In this document: piece after piece, positions 1-9,215 of the stretch
How positions within the stretch are numbered: position 1 is the first letter of the stretch
Layout: every line of letters begins with the position of its first letter
NCBI RefSeq assembly: GCF_001436455.1
Contig: NZ_AYYU01000002.1
Location: forward strand, 62,001 to 126,000
Direction: 5' to 3'
Source: Lactobacillus jensenii DSM 20557
GTDB lineage: Bacteria > Bacillota > Bacilli > Lactobacillales > Lactobacillaceae
DNA: 64,000 nt
The notes under the pieces: generated by a model
Database searches by the model: none
Seen by the model: only the letters and a program-made list of their open reading frames with translations
What the model was told of the DNA's origin: nothing
Made by a program: the position numbers and the translations under genes

Positions 1-12
1 TTTTGTTGTGAA

Positions 13-60
13 CCATTAACGCTGTTTGCACGTTTCACCAGCGGCTTACGTTGTTAATGG
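13..60 (+). promoter_or_regulatory. Structured leader of rpsO, candidate S15 autoregulatory RNA
   Basis: An 8-bp perfect outer stem (ccattaac at 13-20 with gttaatgg at 53-60) encloses an inner gctg/cagc stem (21-24 with 39-42). This leaves a compact junction-like RNA about 30 nt before the rpsO start codon. Ribosomal protein S15 is known to repress its own mRNA through structured leaders that differ between phyla. That this RNA binds S15 is my inference from its position and compact fold. Confidence 0.45.
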
Positions 61-93
61 CGATTATTTTATTTATAGAAAGGTGTTATTGAA

Positions 94-363
94 ATGTCAA
101 TTTCAAAAGCAAGAAAAAACGAATTAATTAAAGAATACGCAACTCATGAAGGTGATACTGGTTCTGTTGAAGTTCAAGTTGCAGTTTTAACTGAAGATAT
201 TAACAACTTGAATGCCCACTTAAAGGCCCACAAGCAAGACCACCACTCATACGTTGGTTTGCTTAAGAAGATTGGTCACCGTCGTAACTTACTTCGTTAC
301 TTAGCAGAAAACGATATTGAACGTTACCGTACTTTAATCAAGAAGTTAGGTTTACGTCGTTAA
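94..363 (+). CDS. rpsO: 30S ribosomal protein S15
   Basis: The 89-residue protein is full length for S15, which binds the central domain of 16S rRNA early in 30S assembly and takes part in an intersubunit bridge. Family hallmarks are visible: the [10 protein letters not shown] stretch after the first helix, the HKQDHHSY segment that contacts rRNA, and the basic end [10 protein letters not shown]...KKLGLRR. The ATG at 94 follows an aaaggtg ribosome site. A hairpin leader lies upstream and a strong terminator directly follows, so it is probably monocistronic. As in many Firmicutes, an RNase J gene comes next. Confidence 0.98.
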   Translation: MSISKARKNELIKEYATHEGDTGSVEVQVAVLTEDINNLNAHLKAHKQDHHSYVGLLKKIGHRRNLLRYLAENDIERYRTLIKKLGLRR

Positions 364-377
364 TCTATTCTTTAATG

Positions 378-405
378 AGAGTCAGCATTTGCTGACTCTT
401 TTTTT
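378..405 (+). terminator. Rho-independent terminator of rpsO
   Basis: Perfect inverted repeat gagtcagc/gctgactc with a 4-nt loop, followed by seven T residues. Confidence 0.93.
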
Positions 406-428
406 CTGCTGTCAAAATTACCGTTCTA

Positions 429-437
429 TGCTAAAAT
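429..437 (+). promoter_or_regulatory. Extended -10 promoter element before rnj
   Basis: TGCTAAAAT gives a TGn extension and a good -10 hexamer about 70 bp before the start codon. There is no convincing -35 box. The same TATGCTA-type element stands before clpX and the LysM gene. Confidence 0.5.
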
Positions 438-507
438 TAAAAAAGACTAGCACGTTTTGATCAAATGATCCTAAATAAAAATTGTAATTATAGAGAAGGA
501 AATATTA

Positions 508-2247
508 ATGGCAGATTTTGATATAAAGATTATGGTTGTCAGCGGTGTCCGTGAACAAGGAAAGGACATGTTCGCTGTTCAAGTTAATGATGAAATTTTT
601 GTTCTTGATGCAGGGTTAAAATATCCTGATAGTTCTTTATTTGGAATTGATGTTGTGATTCCAGATATGGAATTTTTTGACAAATATAGTGATAAAATTG
701 CGGGAATCTTTTTGACTCATGGTCATGCAGATTCAATTGGTGCTTTGCCATATATCTTAAGAGGGCATGATATAGATATTTTTGGCTCTGAATTAACAAT
801 TGAATTAGCAAAGTTGGAAGTGCAACGTGAAAATCATCGTCGAAAGAATCATCTTTTCCACGTGATTGATGCGGAAACAGAAATTGATTTTAGAAATGCT
901 AGCGTTTCATTCTTTCACACCACCCACTCAATTCCAGATTCATTAGGAATTGTTGTCCATACACCAGCAGGTGGAATTGTTTATACTGGTGATTTTAAAT
1001 TTGATCCTTCTGCTAGTGAGCATTATCGGACAGATATGGATCGATTAGCCGAAATTGCTACTAAAGGTGTTTTGGCGCTTTTAAGTGATTCTTCTAATGC
1101 TGAAGCAGATTTTCCTAATGCTTCAGAAAAAGAAATTGGCGATTACGTTAGTGAAGTGTTTTCTAATGCTCCAGGTAGAATTATTGTTGCAGCTAAAGCT
1201 TCCAACTTTACAAGATTGCAACAAGTCTTTGATGCAGCAAAGAAGAATAATAGAAAAGTCTTGTTAACAGGTCGAGGAGTAAATAAGATTGTCCAAATTG
1301 CTTTAAAGCTTGGCTATTTACAAGCTGACTCTAGACTTTTTATTCATTCTAAAGAATTGAAGAATTATAAAGATGATCAGTTGGTAGTATTAGAGACTGG
1401 TAGAATGGGTGAACCATTGCAGTCACTTCAAAAAATGGCAACTAACCGTCATAGAATGGTTTCTATTCACCCAGGGGACTTAGTATTTATTGCTACTACG
1501 CCTTCACATGCGGTAGAAACAATGGTTGCTCAAACTAGTGATATGGTTTATCGCGCTGGTGGTACTGTAACGCAATTAGCTTATGCTAAGCACACTAGTG
1601 GTCACGCCACTGGTAGAGATTTACAACTACTTATTTCAACATTAAAGCCTAAGTTTTTAATTCCTGTAATTGGTGAATATCGCTTACTTGAAATTCATCG
1701 CAACTTGGCTATAGCGACAGGAATGAAAACTAAAGATATTTATATAACTAAAAATGGTGATTGCTTAAGCTTACAAAAAGGTCGCTTTTACTTAACTGAT
1801 CCAGTTCCTGGTGAAGATACAATGATTGACGGTAGTGGTATTGGTGATGTAGGAAATATTGTTTTGCGTGATAGAGAAATTTTATCTGATGATGGAATTT
1901 TTATTGCAGTTGCTACTATTGACCGTAAAAAGAAAAAGATTATTGCTGAACCTAGGGTAAGTAGTCGTGGTTTCGTTTATATTAAGGCTAACAAAGAATT
2001 AATGAATGAATCGCGTGAAGTTATCAAAAAAGCAATACTAACTAATTTTGAACATAAAAAGTTTGACTGGTCTGAATTAAAAACGGACGTACGTAACAGT
2101 TTGGAGAAGTTTTTATACAAGCAAACTAACCGGCGGCCAGTTGTTTTGCCAGTGATTATGGAAGTAAATCAAAATAGACATCGGGCAATGGCTCGAAAGA
2201 AATCCGAACACGAACTTAGAAATAAAAAGGCAGAAAATAATGACTAA
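508..2247 (+). CDS. rnjB: Ribonuclease J, J2-like
   Basis: A 579-residue metallo-beta-lactamase/beta-CASP ribonuclease of the RNase J family, the enzymes that process and degrade RNA in Firmicutes. Conserved blocks are visible: HGHADSIGALPY (71-82), HSIPDSLGIVVHTP, YTGDFKFD, LLSDSSNAE and HTSGHAT, followed by the C-terminal domain. In a fully active enzyme the first metal motif reads HxHxDH. Here residue 76 is Ser, so it reads HxHxDS. A degenerate motif at this place is typical of RNase J2, the less active partner of J1 in Bacillus, and the location beside rpsO also fits. The next gene overlaps its end by 8 bp. J-family membership is certain; the J2 assignment is an inference from the motif. 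Confidence 0.9.
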   Translation: MADFDIKIMVVSGVREQGKDMFAVQVNDEIFVLDAGLKYPDSSLFGIDVVIPDMEFFDKYSDKIAGIFLTHGHADSIGALPYILRGHDIDIFGSELTIELAKLEVQRENHRRKNHLFHVIDAETEIDFRNASVSFFHTTHSIPDSLGIVVHTPAGGIVYTGDFKFDPSASEHYRTDMDRLAEIATKGVLALLSDSSNAEADFPNASEKEIGDYVSEVFSNAPGRIIVAAKASNFTRLQQVFDAAKKNNRKVLLTGRGVNKIVQIALKLGYLQADSRLFIHSKELKNYKDDQLVVLETGRMGEPLQSLQKMATNRHRMVSIHPGDLVFIATTPSHAVETMVAQTSDMVYRAGGTVTQLAYAKHTSGHATGRDLQLLISTLKPKFLIPVIGEYRLLEIHRNLAIATGMKTKDIYITKNGDCLSLQKGRFYLTDPVPGEDTMIDGSGIGDVGNIVLRDREILSDDGIFIAVATIDRKKKKIIAEPRVSSRGFVYIKANKELMNESREVIKKAILTNFEHKKFDWSELKTDVRNSLEKFLYKQTNRRPVVLPVIMEVNQNRHRAMARKKSEHELRNKKAENND

Positions 2248-3073
2248 TTTAAGTCAAAAAAATTTAATTAATTTAGCTAATGAAAGTATTGAGAATAAAG
2301 ATTTAACTCAAGCTGAAGAATATTTGGAAGAGGCTTTGAATTTATCTTATGATGAAAATATTTCAAAAAGCTTAGTTAAGGTCTATTTATCGGATAACAA
2401 AGAAGATCAGGCGTATGATTTAGTGAAAGAAGAGCCTGATCTTTTTTCTGATTCTGAAATTTTTTCTTTATACTTGGAAACGTTAGCCAGGAATAATTAC
2501 TTCATAGAATTTTTACAATTAAAAAAATTATTGGATAATCCCAAAATAAAAGAAGTTGTCCCTGAAAAGCTAGAAAAGCAGATGAAAATTATGCAAGCTT
2601 TTAAAAAGAAAAGCGTAATAAGGCAAAAGGATTATCAAAGTTTATTTAAATTAAATTTGACGAATTTTGTTAACTTTAGCAAAAGTATTTTAATAGATCC
2701 TAGCCAGTCATTTGCATTACGTTTAGCTATTTGTGAGGACTTGGTAAAGCTTAAAATGGATGAAAATATTCCAATAATAGTTTTAGATCAAATGACTGCT
2801 TTCAATCCATCATTAACACCATTATTAGCTAAGAATACAGTGTATCAAGAAATTATCAGTTCAATCGGTGATCGATTAAGTAAAAATCCATCGATTTTGC
2901 CAACTGTTTTAAGTGAAACTAATTTGCTATTAGGAACAATCTATCCAAAAATAGATGATTTTGTAAATGAACCTGATTCATTTAGTAAAGATCTTGTCAA
3001 CTTTGTATTAGAAAGAAATGGGGGCGAACATCAAGAGATACTAACTAAAATCTATCAAAATATAAGTCGTTAA
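2240..3073 (+). CDS. TPR-like helical repeat protein
   Basis: A 277-residue protein without signal peptide or membrane segment. The first 60 residues look like tetratricopeptide helices (LINLANESIENKDLTQAEEY, then LEEALNLSYDEN). The rest is helical and lysine-rich. The ATG overlaps the end of the RNase J gene, so the two are almost certainly translationally coupled. TPR proteins usually serve as protein-binding scaffolds, which makes an accessory role for the RNase attractive, but nothing in the sequence proves it. There is no clear terminator before the tuf promoter. A separate and larger TPR protein lies at 46441. Confidence 0.75.
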   Translation: MTNLSQKNLINLANESIENKDLTQAEEYLEEALNLSYDENISKSLVKVYLSDNKEDQAYDLVKEEPDLFSDSEIFSLYLETLARNNYFIEFLQLKKLLDNPKIKEVVPEKLEKQMKIMQAFKKKSVIRQKDYQSLFKLNLTNFVNFSKSILIDPSQSFALRLAICEDLVKLKMDENIPIIVLDQMTAFNPSLTPLLAKNTVYQEIISSIGDRLSKNPSILPTVLSETNLLLGTIYPKIDDFVNEPDSFSKDLVNFVLERNGGEHQEILTKIYQNISR

Positions 3074-3091
3074 AGATTTTAAACAAAATGG

Positions 3092-3119
3092 TTTACATTT
3101 TCTTGTAATCAGGTATAAT
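3092..3119 (+). promoter_or_regulatory. Promoter of tuf
   Basis: TTTACA, 16-bp spacer, perfect TATAAT. A leader of about 120 nt follows. It contains a tttcatt/aatgaaa hairpin and a tccgtt/aacgga hairpin before a strong GGAGGG ribosome site. Confidence 0.8.
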
Positions 3120-3247
3120 CATATAAGGATATTTTCATTGGCAAGAGACTAGTCGAATGCGAATGAAAGTAGTACAATATTCAACAGAGAATTATCCGTT
3201 AACTTATCTCAACGGACTTCTTGCAAATTTACAGGAGGGTCATTTTA

Positions 3248-4438
3248 ATGGCAGAAAAAGAACATTACGAAAGAACCAAGCCGCACGTTAACATTGGTAC
3301 TATCGGACACGTTGACCACGGTAAGACCACTTTAACTGCAGCTATTACTACTGTTTTGGCAAAGCAAGGCTTAGCACAAGCTTCTGATTACTCACAAATC
3401 GATGCTGCGCCAGAAGAAAAAGAACGTGGTATCACTATCAACACTGCCCACGTTGAATACGAAACTGAAAACCGTCACTACGCACACATGGATGCTCCAG
3501 GCCACGCCGACTACATCAAGAACATGATTACCGGTGCTGCTCAAATGGATGGTGCTATCTTAGTTGTTGCTGCAACTGATGGTCCTATGCCACAAACTCG
3601 TGAACACATCTTACTTGCTCGTCAGGTTGGTGTTGAATACATCGTTGTATTCTTGAACAAGTGTGACTTAGTTGACGATCCAGAATTGATCGACTTAGTT
3701 GAAATGGAAGTTCGTGACTTGTTATCAGAATACGATTACCCTGGTGACGATGTTCCAGTTATCCGTGGTTCAGCATTGAAGGCTTTACAAGGTGACCCAG
3801 AACAAGAAAAGGTTATCTTGGAACTTATGAAGACTGTTGACGAATACATCCCAACTCCAGAACGTCAAACTGACAAGCCATTCTTGATGCCAGTTGAAGA
3901 CGTATTTACTATCACTGGTCGTGGTACTGTTGCTTCAGGCCGTATCGACCGTGGTCAAGTTAAGGTCGGCGATGAAGTTGAAATCGTTGGTTTAACTGAT
4001 GACGTTAAGAAGTCAGTTGTTACTGGTTTGGAAATGTTCCACAAGACTTTGGACTTAGGTGAAGCCGGCGATAACGTTGGTGTATTGCTTCGTGGTGTTG
4101 ACCGTGATGAAGTTGTTCGTGGTCAAGTTTTAGCACAACCAGGTTCAATCCAAACCCACAAGAAGTTTAAGGGTCAAGTTTATGTCTTGAAGAAGGACGA
4201 AGGTGGTCGTCACACTCCATTCTTCTCAGACTACCGTCCTCAATTCTACTTCCACACTACTGACGTAACTGGTGCTATTGAATTACCAGAAGGTACTGAA
4301 ATGGTTATGCCTGGTGACAACACTGAATTTACTGTTGAATTAATCAAGCCAGTTGCCGTAGAAAAGGGTACTAAGTTCACTATTCGTGAAGGTGGACGTA
4401 CTGTTGGTGCCGGCCAAGTTACTGAAATTCTTGACTAA
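3248..4438 (+). CDS. tuf: Translation elongation factor Tu
   Basis: 396 residues. This GTPase carries aminoacyl-tRNA to the ribosomal A site. G-domain motifs are clear: GHVDHGKT (20-27), the switch I RGITI, DAPGH and NKCD, followed by the two beta-barrel domains ending in VTEILD. I chose the ATG at 3248 ([10 protein letters not shown]) because GGAGGG lies 10 nt before it; an upstream ATG at 3221 precedes that ribosome site. Codon use is strongly biased to aac, gac, cac and ggt, as in other highly expressed genes here. It has its own promoter and terminator. Confidence 0.98.
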   Translation: MAEKEHYERTKPHVNIGTIGHVDHGKTTLTAAITTVLAKQGLAQASDYSQIDAAPEEKERGITINTAHVEYETENRHYAHMDAPGHADYIKNMITGAAQMDGAILVVAATDGPMPQTREHILLARQVGVEYIVVFLNKCDLVDDPELIDLVEMEVRDLLSEYDYPGDDVPVIRGSALKALQGDPEQEKVILELMKTVDEYIPTPERQTDKPFLMPVEDVFTITGRGTVASGRIDRGQVKVGDEVEIVGLTDDVKKSVVTGLEMFHKTLDLGEAGDNVGVLLRGVDRDEVVRGQVLAQPGSIQTHKKFKGQVYVLKKDEGGRHTPFFSDYRPQFYFHTTDVTGAIELPEGTEMVMPGDNTEFTVELIKPVAVEKGTKFTIREGGRTVGAGQVTEILD

Positions 4439-4450
4439 TCCAACTTTAAA

Positions 4451-4486
4451 AAAATGTACTTGCTCTTGCAAGTACATTTTTTTTAT
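4451..4486 (+). terminator. Terminator of tuf
   Basis: Long perfect stem aaaatgtacttgc/gcaagtacatttt with a 4-nt loop, then a run of T residues. Confidence 0.93.
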
Positions 4487-4553
4487 CTAAAATTTGATTT
4501 GTGTTTTAGGCTATGTAATACTCAATAAGTTTTTAAGAAAATTCCTCTTAAAT

Positions 4554-4582
4554 TTGAGTTTTATCGTTATTTAGGGTAAGAT
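4554..4582 (+). promoter_or_regulatory. Promoter of tig
   Basis: TTGAGT, 17-bp spacer, TAAGAT. The start codon is about 50 bp downstream, behind a cggaggt ribosome site. Confidence 0.7.
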
Positions 4583-4634
4583 AGTTGAGTGTGCAATAGC
4601 AAACCCAAATTTGACATCGGAGGTATTGAATTAA

Positions 4635-5948
4635 ATGTCTGCAAAATGGGAAAAGACCGGTAAAACTACTGGTGAATTAACTTTTGAAATTTCACAAGAA
4701 GAAATTAAATTAGGTTTAGATCAAGCTTTCAACCGTATTAAGAAAAACTTGCGTGTACCTGGTTTTAGAAAGGGCCATGTAAGTCGTGTTATTTTCAACC
4801 AATACTATGGTGAAGAAGCACTTTATGAAGACGCTTTGAACTTAGTATTGCCTAACGCTTATACTGCTGCTGTTAAGGAAGCAAAAATTGACGCAGTAGG
4901 TCAACCAAAGATTGAACCAGTTTCAATGGACAAGGATAAGGCTTGGACTATGAAGGCTACAGTTTCTGTTAAGCCTGAAGTAGAACTTGGCGAATACAAG
5001 GGCATTGAAGTTCCAAAGCAAAACACTCGTGTTTACCAAAAGGACATTGACGCTGAATTAGATAAGAAGCGTGAACAAAACGCTGAACTTGTTTTAAAGG
5101 ATGACAAGGCAGCTAAGGGTGACACTGTTACTATTGACTACAAGGGTACAATTGATGGCAAGGCCTTTGATGGTGGTAGCGCAGAAAACTACTCACTTGA
5201 ACTTGGCTCAAATACTTTCATTCCTGGCTTTGAAGATCAACTTGAAGGTCATAAAGCAGGAGATGAAGTTGACGTTGTTGTAACCTTCCCAGAAGATTAC
5301 GGTGCAAAGGACTTAGCTGGTAAGGAAGCACACTTTGCAACTAAGTTACACGAAGTTAAGTCAAAAGAACTTCCTAAGTTAGATGACGAGTTTGCTAAAG
5401 ACGTTGATGATTCAGTTGAAACTCTTGATGAATTAAAAGAAAAGATCAAGAAGCAATTGAAAGAAGATAAGGAAGCTGCAGCACAAGACGCAATCCAAGA
5501 AGCAGCAATTACTACTGCAGTTAAGAATGCCAAGATTGACGAAATTCCTGATGCTATGATTCAAGAAGATGTTGATACTCAACTTAACCAATACTTGGGT
5601 AACATGCAACGTCAAGGTATTGACCCACAAACTTACTTCAAGTTAACTAATACTACTGAGCAACAATTACGTGCACAACTTTCTACTGATGCTGCTGAAA
5701 GAGTTAAGACTAACTTAGTTCTTGAAGCAATTGTTGCTAAGGAAGACTTGAAGGCTGACAAGAAAGAAATTGAACAAGAAATTAAAGATCTTGCAGCTGA
5801 ATACAACATGGATGAAAAGACTGTTCGTAACACTTTGTCTGATGACATGCTTTCACATGATATTGCTGTACGTAAGGCAATGGATCTTATTACTGACAGT
5901 GCAAAACAAGTTGGTAAAGCACAACTTGAAAAGGACTCTGACAAGTAA
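4635..5948 (+). CDS. tig: Trigger factor, ribosome-bound chaperone/peptidyl-prolyl isomerase
   Basis: 437 residues with the normal three-part layout: the N-terminal ribosome-binding domain with the signature VPGFRKGH at about residue 41, a central FKBP-type isomerase domain ([20 protein letters not shown]), and a helical C-terminal substrate cradle. It binds near the ribosomal exit tunnel and shields nascent chains. It has its own promoter and a terminator before clpX. tig next to clpX is a classic bacterial arrangement that links folding and proteolysis. Confidence 0.97.
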   Translation: MSAKWEKTGKTTGELTFEISQEEIKLGLDQAFNRIKKNLRVPGFRKGHVSRVIFNQYYGEEALYEDALNLVLPNAYTAAVKEAKIDAVGQPKIEPVSMDKDKAWTMKATVSVKPEVELGEYKGIEVPKQNTRVYQKDIDAELDKKREQNAELVLKDDKAAKGDTVTIDYKGTIDGKAFDGGSAENYSLELGSNTFIPGFEDQLEGHKAGDEVDVVVTFPEDYGAKDLAGKEAHFATKLHEVKSKELPKLDDEFAKDVDDSVETLDELKEKIKKQLKEDKEAAAQDAIQEAAITTAVKNAKIDEIPDAMIQEDVDTQLNQYLGNMQRQGIDPQTYFKLTNTTEQQLRAQLSTDAAERVKTNLVLEAIVAKEDLKADKKEIEQEIKDLAAEYNMDEKTVRNTLSDDMLSHDIAVRKAMDLITDSAKQVGKAQLEKDSDK

Positions 5949-5960
5949 TTTTTATTTCTT

Positions 5961-5989
5961 AAAAAGAGCGGCTTTTAGCCGCTTTTTTT
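5961..5989 (+). terminator. Terminator of tig
   Basis: agcggc/agccgct-type stem with a short T-rich loop, followed by seven T residues. Confidence 0.9.
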
Positions 5990-6025
5990 CTTGAGAGCAA
6001 ATTTTAGCCTTTAATTGAACTTTTA

Positions 6026-6034
6026 TGCTAATCT
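6026..6034 (+). promoter_or_regulatory. Extended -10 element before clpX
   Basis: TGC immediately before TAATCT, about 30 bp from the start codon, with no good -35 box. It resembles the elements before rnj and the LysM gene. Confidence 0.4.
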
Positions 6035-6062
6035 TAGTGTTAACTATAAGAGGAGGAAAAAG

Positions 6063-7346
6063 ATGGCTACAAAGTATTCTGATGGAGTTGACGAAATCAC
6101 CTGTTCTTTTTGTGGTAAGACTCAAGCTCAAGTAAAGAAGATGATAGCAGGTAATGGAGTTTATATTTGTAATGAATGTGTTGCTCTATCAAAAGAGATT
6201 ATTGATGATGAATTGAAGGCCGATTCATTAAAAGAAACCAAAGATTTGCCAAAGCCTGTAGAAATTAAGAATCAGTTAGATGAATACGTCGTTGGACAAG
6301 ATCGAGCAAAAAAAGTTCTGAGTGTTGCTGTTTATAACCACTATAAACGAATCAATCAAATGGACATTGATGATAGTACAGAACTACAAAAATCCAATAT
6401 TGCCTTGATTGGACCAACTGGTTCTGGTAAAACTTATTTAGCCCAGACTTTAGCTAAAATTCTGAATGTTCCTTTTGCAATTGCTGATGCAACCACCTTG
6501 ACTGAAGCAGGGTATGTTGGTGAAGACGTTGAAAATATTTTACTAAAATTAATTCAAAATGCTGATTATGATATTGAAAGAGCTCAGAGAGGGATTATTT
6601 ACATTGACGAAATTGATAAAATCTCTAAAAAAGCTGAAAATGTTTCAATTACTCGTGATGTGTCTGGTGAAGGTGTTCAACAAGCCCTGTTAAAAATCCT
6701 TGAGGGAACAATTGCTTCGGTACCACCTCAGGGTGGCCGTAAGCATCCACAACAGGAATTAATTAAGATTGATACTAAGAATATCTTATTTATCGTTGGT
6801 GGGGCTTTTGACGGCATAGAAAGCATTGTAAAGTCCCGATTAGGGAAAAAGACAATTGGTTTTGGTGCAGAGAGTAAATTTGACGACGTTGACCAAGATG
6901 CTGATAGTTGGAATAAATATTTAACAACTGGTGATTTAGTTAAATTTGGTTTAATCCCTGAATTTATAGGACGTATTCCGGTTATATCAACTTTGGATAA
7001 ATTACAAAAGGCTGATTTAATCAGAATTTTAACGGAACCAAAGAATGCTTTAGTAAAGCAATATCAGAAATTATTTAGTATTGATAAAGTTGACCTGCAT
7101 TTTAGTGATGGCGCCTTGGAAGCAATTAGTGAACAGGCACTTGAACGTAATATGGGAGCGCGTGGTCTTAGAACTATCATTGAAAATGCAATGATGGACA
7201 CGATGTATACTATTCCAAGTGAACAGGATGTTGCAAAAGTTGAAATAACTCGTGACGTAATTACTAAGCATGCTTCGCCAAGAATTACTCGCAAAGAAGT
7301 TAATAAAGATGTAGAAATGGACGATACAAATGAAGATAACAAGTAG
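6063..7346 (+). CDS. clpX: ATP-dependent Clp protease ATP-binding subunit ClpX
   Basis: 427 residues. This AAA+ unfoldase feeds substrates to ClpP. The N-terminal zinc-binding domain has all four cysteines (C14, C17, C36, C39). Walker A is GPTGSGKT (117-124), Walker B lies in IYIDEIDKI, and the sensor 2 region is [11 protein letters not shown]. The ATG at 6063 has aggagg 6 nt upstream; the in-frame ATG at 6015 lies before that site and is rejected. The end overlaps engB by 17 bp, so the two are co-transcribed. Confidence 0.97.
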   Translation: MATKYSDGVDEITCSFCGKTQAQVKKMIAGNGVYICNECVALSKEIIDDELKADSLKETKDLPKPVEIKNQLDEYVVGQDRAKKVLSVAVYNHYKRINQMDIDDSTELQKSNIALIGPTGSGKTYLAQTLAKILNVPFAIADATTLTEAGYVGEDVENILLKLIQNADYDIERAQRGIIYIDEIDKISKKAENVSITRDVSGEGVQQALLKILEGTIASVPPQGGRKHPQQELIKIDTKNILFIVGGAFDGIESIVKSRLGKKTIGFGAESKFDDVDQDADSWNKYLTTGDLVKFGLIPEFIGRIPVISTLDKLQKADLIRILTEPKNALVKQYQKLFSIDKVDLHFSDGALEAISEQALERNMGARGLRTIIENAMMDTMYTIPSEQDVAKVEITRDVITKHASPRITRKEVNKDVEMDDTNEDNK

Positions 7347-7917
7347 CGAATATAGTGTAAGTGCTGTTCGTGAAGATCAGTATCCTCGTGACGTCCTTCC
7401 TGAAATAGCTCTTGCAGGCCGTTCTAATGTTGGAAAGTCTAGTTTGATAAACAGCTTTCTTAATCGAAAAAATCTAGCTAGAACGTCCTCTCAGCCTGGT
7501 AAGACGCAAACACTTAACTTCTATAAAGTAAATGATAGCTTTTATTTAGTTGATGTTCCTGGATATGGATATGCGAAAGTATCAAAAAAGCAACGGGAAC
7601 AATTTGGTGAAATGATTCAAGATTATCTTGAAACAAGAGCAAATCTTGAAGGCTTAATTATTATCATTGATGCGCGTCATGAACCAACTACAGATGATAT
7701 AGCAATGTATAATTACGCTTTATTATTAGATTTACCAATTTTAGTTGTTACAACTAAAATGGATAAGTTAAAAAAGTCTCAATATAATAAAGTTCAAAGT
7801 AATTTACGTAAGCATTTAGATTTAAATCATGATAATGTGACAGTATTGACTTATAGTTCAGAAACCAAGTTGCATCTTGCAGAATTAAATAAGTGGATAG
7901 AAGATAAAATTTCTTAG
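7330..7917 (+). CDS. engB: Ribosome biogenesis GTP-binding protein EngB (YsxC/YihA)
   Basis: 195 residues, normal for this essential small GTPase of 50S assembly. G1 is GRSNVGKSS (30-38), the switch/G2 region is [14 protein letters not shown]3 is DVPGYGYA and G4 is TKMD. The start codon lies inside the clpX coding region, which implies coupled translation. A terminator follows at once. Confidence 0.96.
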   Translation: MKITSSEYSVSAVREDQYPRDVLPEIALAGRSNVGKSSLINSFLNRKNLARTSSQPGKTQTLNFYKVNDSFYLVDVPGYGYAKVSKKQREQFGEMIQDYLETRANLEGLIIIIDARHEPTTDDIAMYNYALLLDLPILVVTTKMDKLKKSQYNKVQSNLRKHLDLNHDNVTVLTYSSETKLHLAELNKWIEDKIS

Positions 7918-7920
7918 TAA

Positions 7921-7947
7921 AAAAAGAGTAGCTTAGCTACTCTTTTT
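7921..7947 (+). terminator. Bidirectional terminator between engB and the 46-aa minus-strand gene
   Basis: aaaaagagtagct/agctactcttttt stem with A and T tracts on both sides. The TAG of the converging small gene lies inside the stem. Confidence 0.85.
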
Positions 7948-8077
7948 CATTATCAGGTTTTTGTTTACTATTATTTTTACCTTTTTGTTTAGCTGTCTTT
8001 TTTGGATCATCTGGGAAAACAGCGAATTGATTAAGCATTTTTTCTAATTCATCTTCTCTTTTAAATGTTAAACCCAT
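7937..8077 (-). CDS. Small charged protein of 46 residues, unknown function
   Basis: Not recognised. The reading frame starts MGLTFKREDELEKMLNQF and ends with a very hydrophilic Lys/Asn/Gln-rich tail (KQKGKNNSKQKPDNEKE). It has an aaaggag ribosome site about 8 nt before the ATG, a good promoter at 8110-8137 on the same strand, and a terminator over its stop codon, so it is a complete minimal gene. The N-terminal half could form one amphipathic helix. It is divergent to the nitroreductase gene. No membrane segment or known motif is visible. Confidence 0.65.
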   Translation of the reverse strand: MGLTFKREDELEKMLNQFAVFPDDPKKTAKQKGKNNSKQKPDNEKE

Positions 8078-8109
8078 TAGTATCGCTCCTTTGTTTTAGC
8101 TGTCTTTAT

Positions 8110-8137
8110 AGTATAAAATAAACCTAGAGTTTGTAAA
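8110..8137 (-). promoter_or_regulatory. Promoter of the 46-aa gene
   Basis: On the minus strand: TTTACA, 16-bp spacer, TATACT, ending about 30 bp before the ATG at 8077. Confidence 0.65.
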
Positions 8138-8158
8138 GCAAAAAGAAAAGAGAGGATT

Positions 8159-8812
8159 ATGGAAACAAAACAAGCAATTGAAGATAGACATAGTGTTCGA
8201 GTATTTACCAATAAAGATGTTGAAGTTAATAAGTTAAAGGGGTTAGTCAAACTAGCTCAAAAAGCTCCATCATGGGTTGATAGTCAGCCCTGGAAAATTT
8301 ACCTTGTAAGAGGTAAAAGTTTGGCAAAGTTAAAAGAGTTGCACTTAAAAAATAGTAAGACTGATAGATCTGCTGCACCTGAATGGCCAACGATGCATCG
8401 AGTTAACTGGGATGAATTTCCAAGAGACAACATGGCAAAACTTAATTTACATCGAACAAACTATTTGACTAAAGATGAATTAGATTCAGGCTGGGCAGAG
8501 GCTCAACAGAATTTATATTATGCTCCAGCAGTATTTTATCTAACTATCCCCCAAAATAGCAGTAACTGGTCAATTTACGATTTAGGTGCTTTTGCACAAA
8601 CATTGATGCTTGCAGCAACAGATATGGGACTTGGAAGTATGGTTGCTTATGAATTTGTAAAGTATCCTGATGAAATTAGACAAATATTACCTATTCCGGA
8701 AAAAGAGGCAATTGCAGTAGGAATAGCTGTAGGATATGAAGCAGAAGATCATATTAATAATTTTAGATCTGAGCGTCTTTCTTTAGATAATGTGCTACAA
8801 ATTTTTGACTAA
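8159..8812 (+). CDS. Nitroreductase family protein
   Basis: 217 residues of the FMN-dependent nitroreductase fold, which uses NAD(P)H to reduce nitro compounds, quinones or flavins. Supporting blocks are AIEDRHSVRVFTNKDV at the start (FMN phosphate-binding RxSxRxF type), APSWVDSQPWKIYLV, a central LGAFAQTLMLAATDMGLGSM and the C-terminal GIAVGYEAED. Cytosolic. The ribosome site gagagg lies just before ATG 8159. The substrate cannot be read from the sequence. No terminator directly follows; the next hairpin with a T tract is about 220 bp downstream. Confidence 0.88.
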   Translation: METKQAIEDRHSVRVFTNKDVEVNKLKGLVKLAQKAPSWVDSQPWKIYLVRGKSLAKLKELHLKNSKTDRSAAPEWPTMHRVNWDEFPRDNMAKLNLHRTNYLTKDELDSGWAEAQQNLYYAPAVFYLTIPQNSSNWSIYDLGAFAQTLMLAATDMGLGSMVAYEFVKYPDEIRQILPIPEKEAIAVGIAVGYEAEDHINNFRSERLSLDNVLQIFD

Positions 8813-9100
8813 AAATTAATTTTTCTATTTTAAATAAAAAAAGGTAATTATAGTATATTAATACGTTTTTTATATTGAACTAAATTATATAAAAGAGTAG
8901 TATTATATACGGCCTTAAGGCCAGATTATATCAAATATTCCTATTGTTTTGATTATAATCACTCCTGAAACTTTTTTATTTTAAAAAGTTAAAACTCTTT
9001 TTTCATGTGTTTGTTCATAATAAATTGTAGAAAGATATATTCGCCTAGAATATATCTTTTTTATTATATATTTAAGATTTTATAAAACTTTAAATATCCA
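8813..9100. other. AT-rich non-coding stretch
   Basis: No plausible gene on either strand. It holds a perfect 12-bp palindrome, ggccttaaggcc (8911-8922), which stands out in very AT-rich DNA, and a terminator-like hairpin at 9031. It may be the 3' region of the nitroreductase mRNA, a small RNA locus, or decayed DNA. I cannot choose between these. Confidence 0.5.
9031..9066 (+). terminator. Orphan terminator-like hairpin
   Basis: 12-bp stem aaagatatattc/gaatatatcttt with a 5-nt loop, followed by a T-rich tract. It lies 220 bp after the nitroreductase, with no gene directly before it. Confidence 0.7.
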
Positions 9101-9103
9101 ATG

Positions 9104-9128
9104 CTGAAAGCGCTTTTTGTTATATAAT
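9104..9128 (+). promoter_or_regulatory. cre-like CcpA site overlapping a promoter
   Basis: ctgaaagcgctttt (9104-9117) has the palindromic core AAAGCGCTTT of catabolite-responsive elements. It ends 5 bp before a perfect TATAAT (9123-9128), so it covers the -35 region. Bound CcpA would block RNA polymerase. Regulation is an inference from the motif and its position. Confidence 0.55.
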
Positions 9129-9215
9129 GAATATATAAATAGACAAATCTCTTTAGGATTTGCTGATAGTTTTGGGAAAAGTTACTATTCATTTCATTAT
9201 TTTGGAGGATAAAAA

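Noticed and set aside
3221-3247. Upstream in-frame ATG of tuf
   Set aside because: It lies before the ribosome site; EF-Tu proteins start at [10 protein letters not shown].
5297-5944. Three minus-strand frames within tig
   Set aside because: Ser/Leu-rich mirror translations of biased codons in trigger factor.
6015-6062. Upstream in-frame ATG of clpX
   Set aside because: The strong ribosome site lies between it and ATG 6063, where ClpX homology begins.
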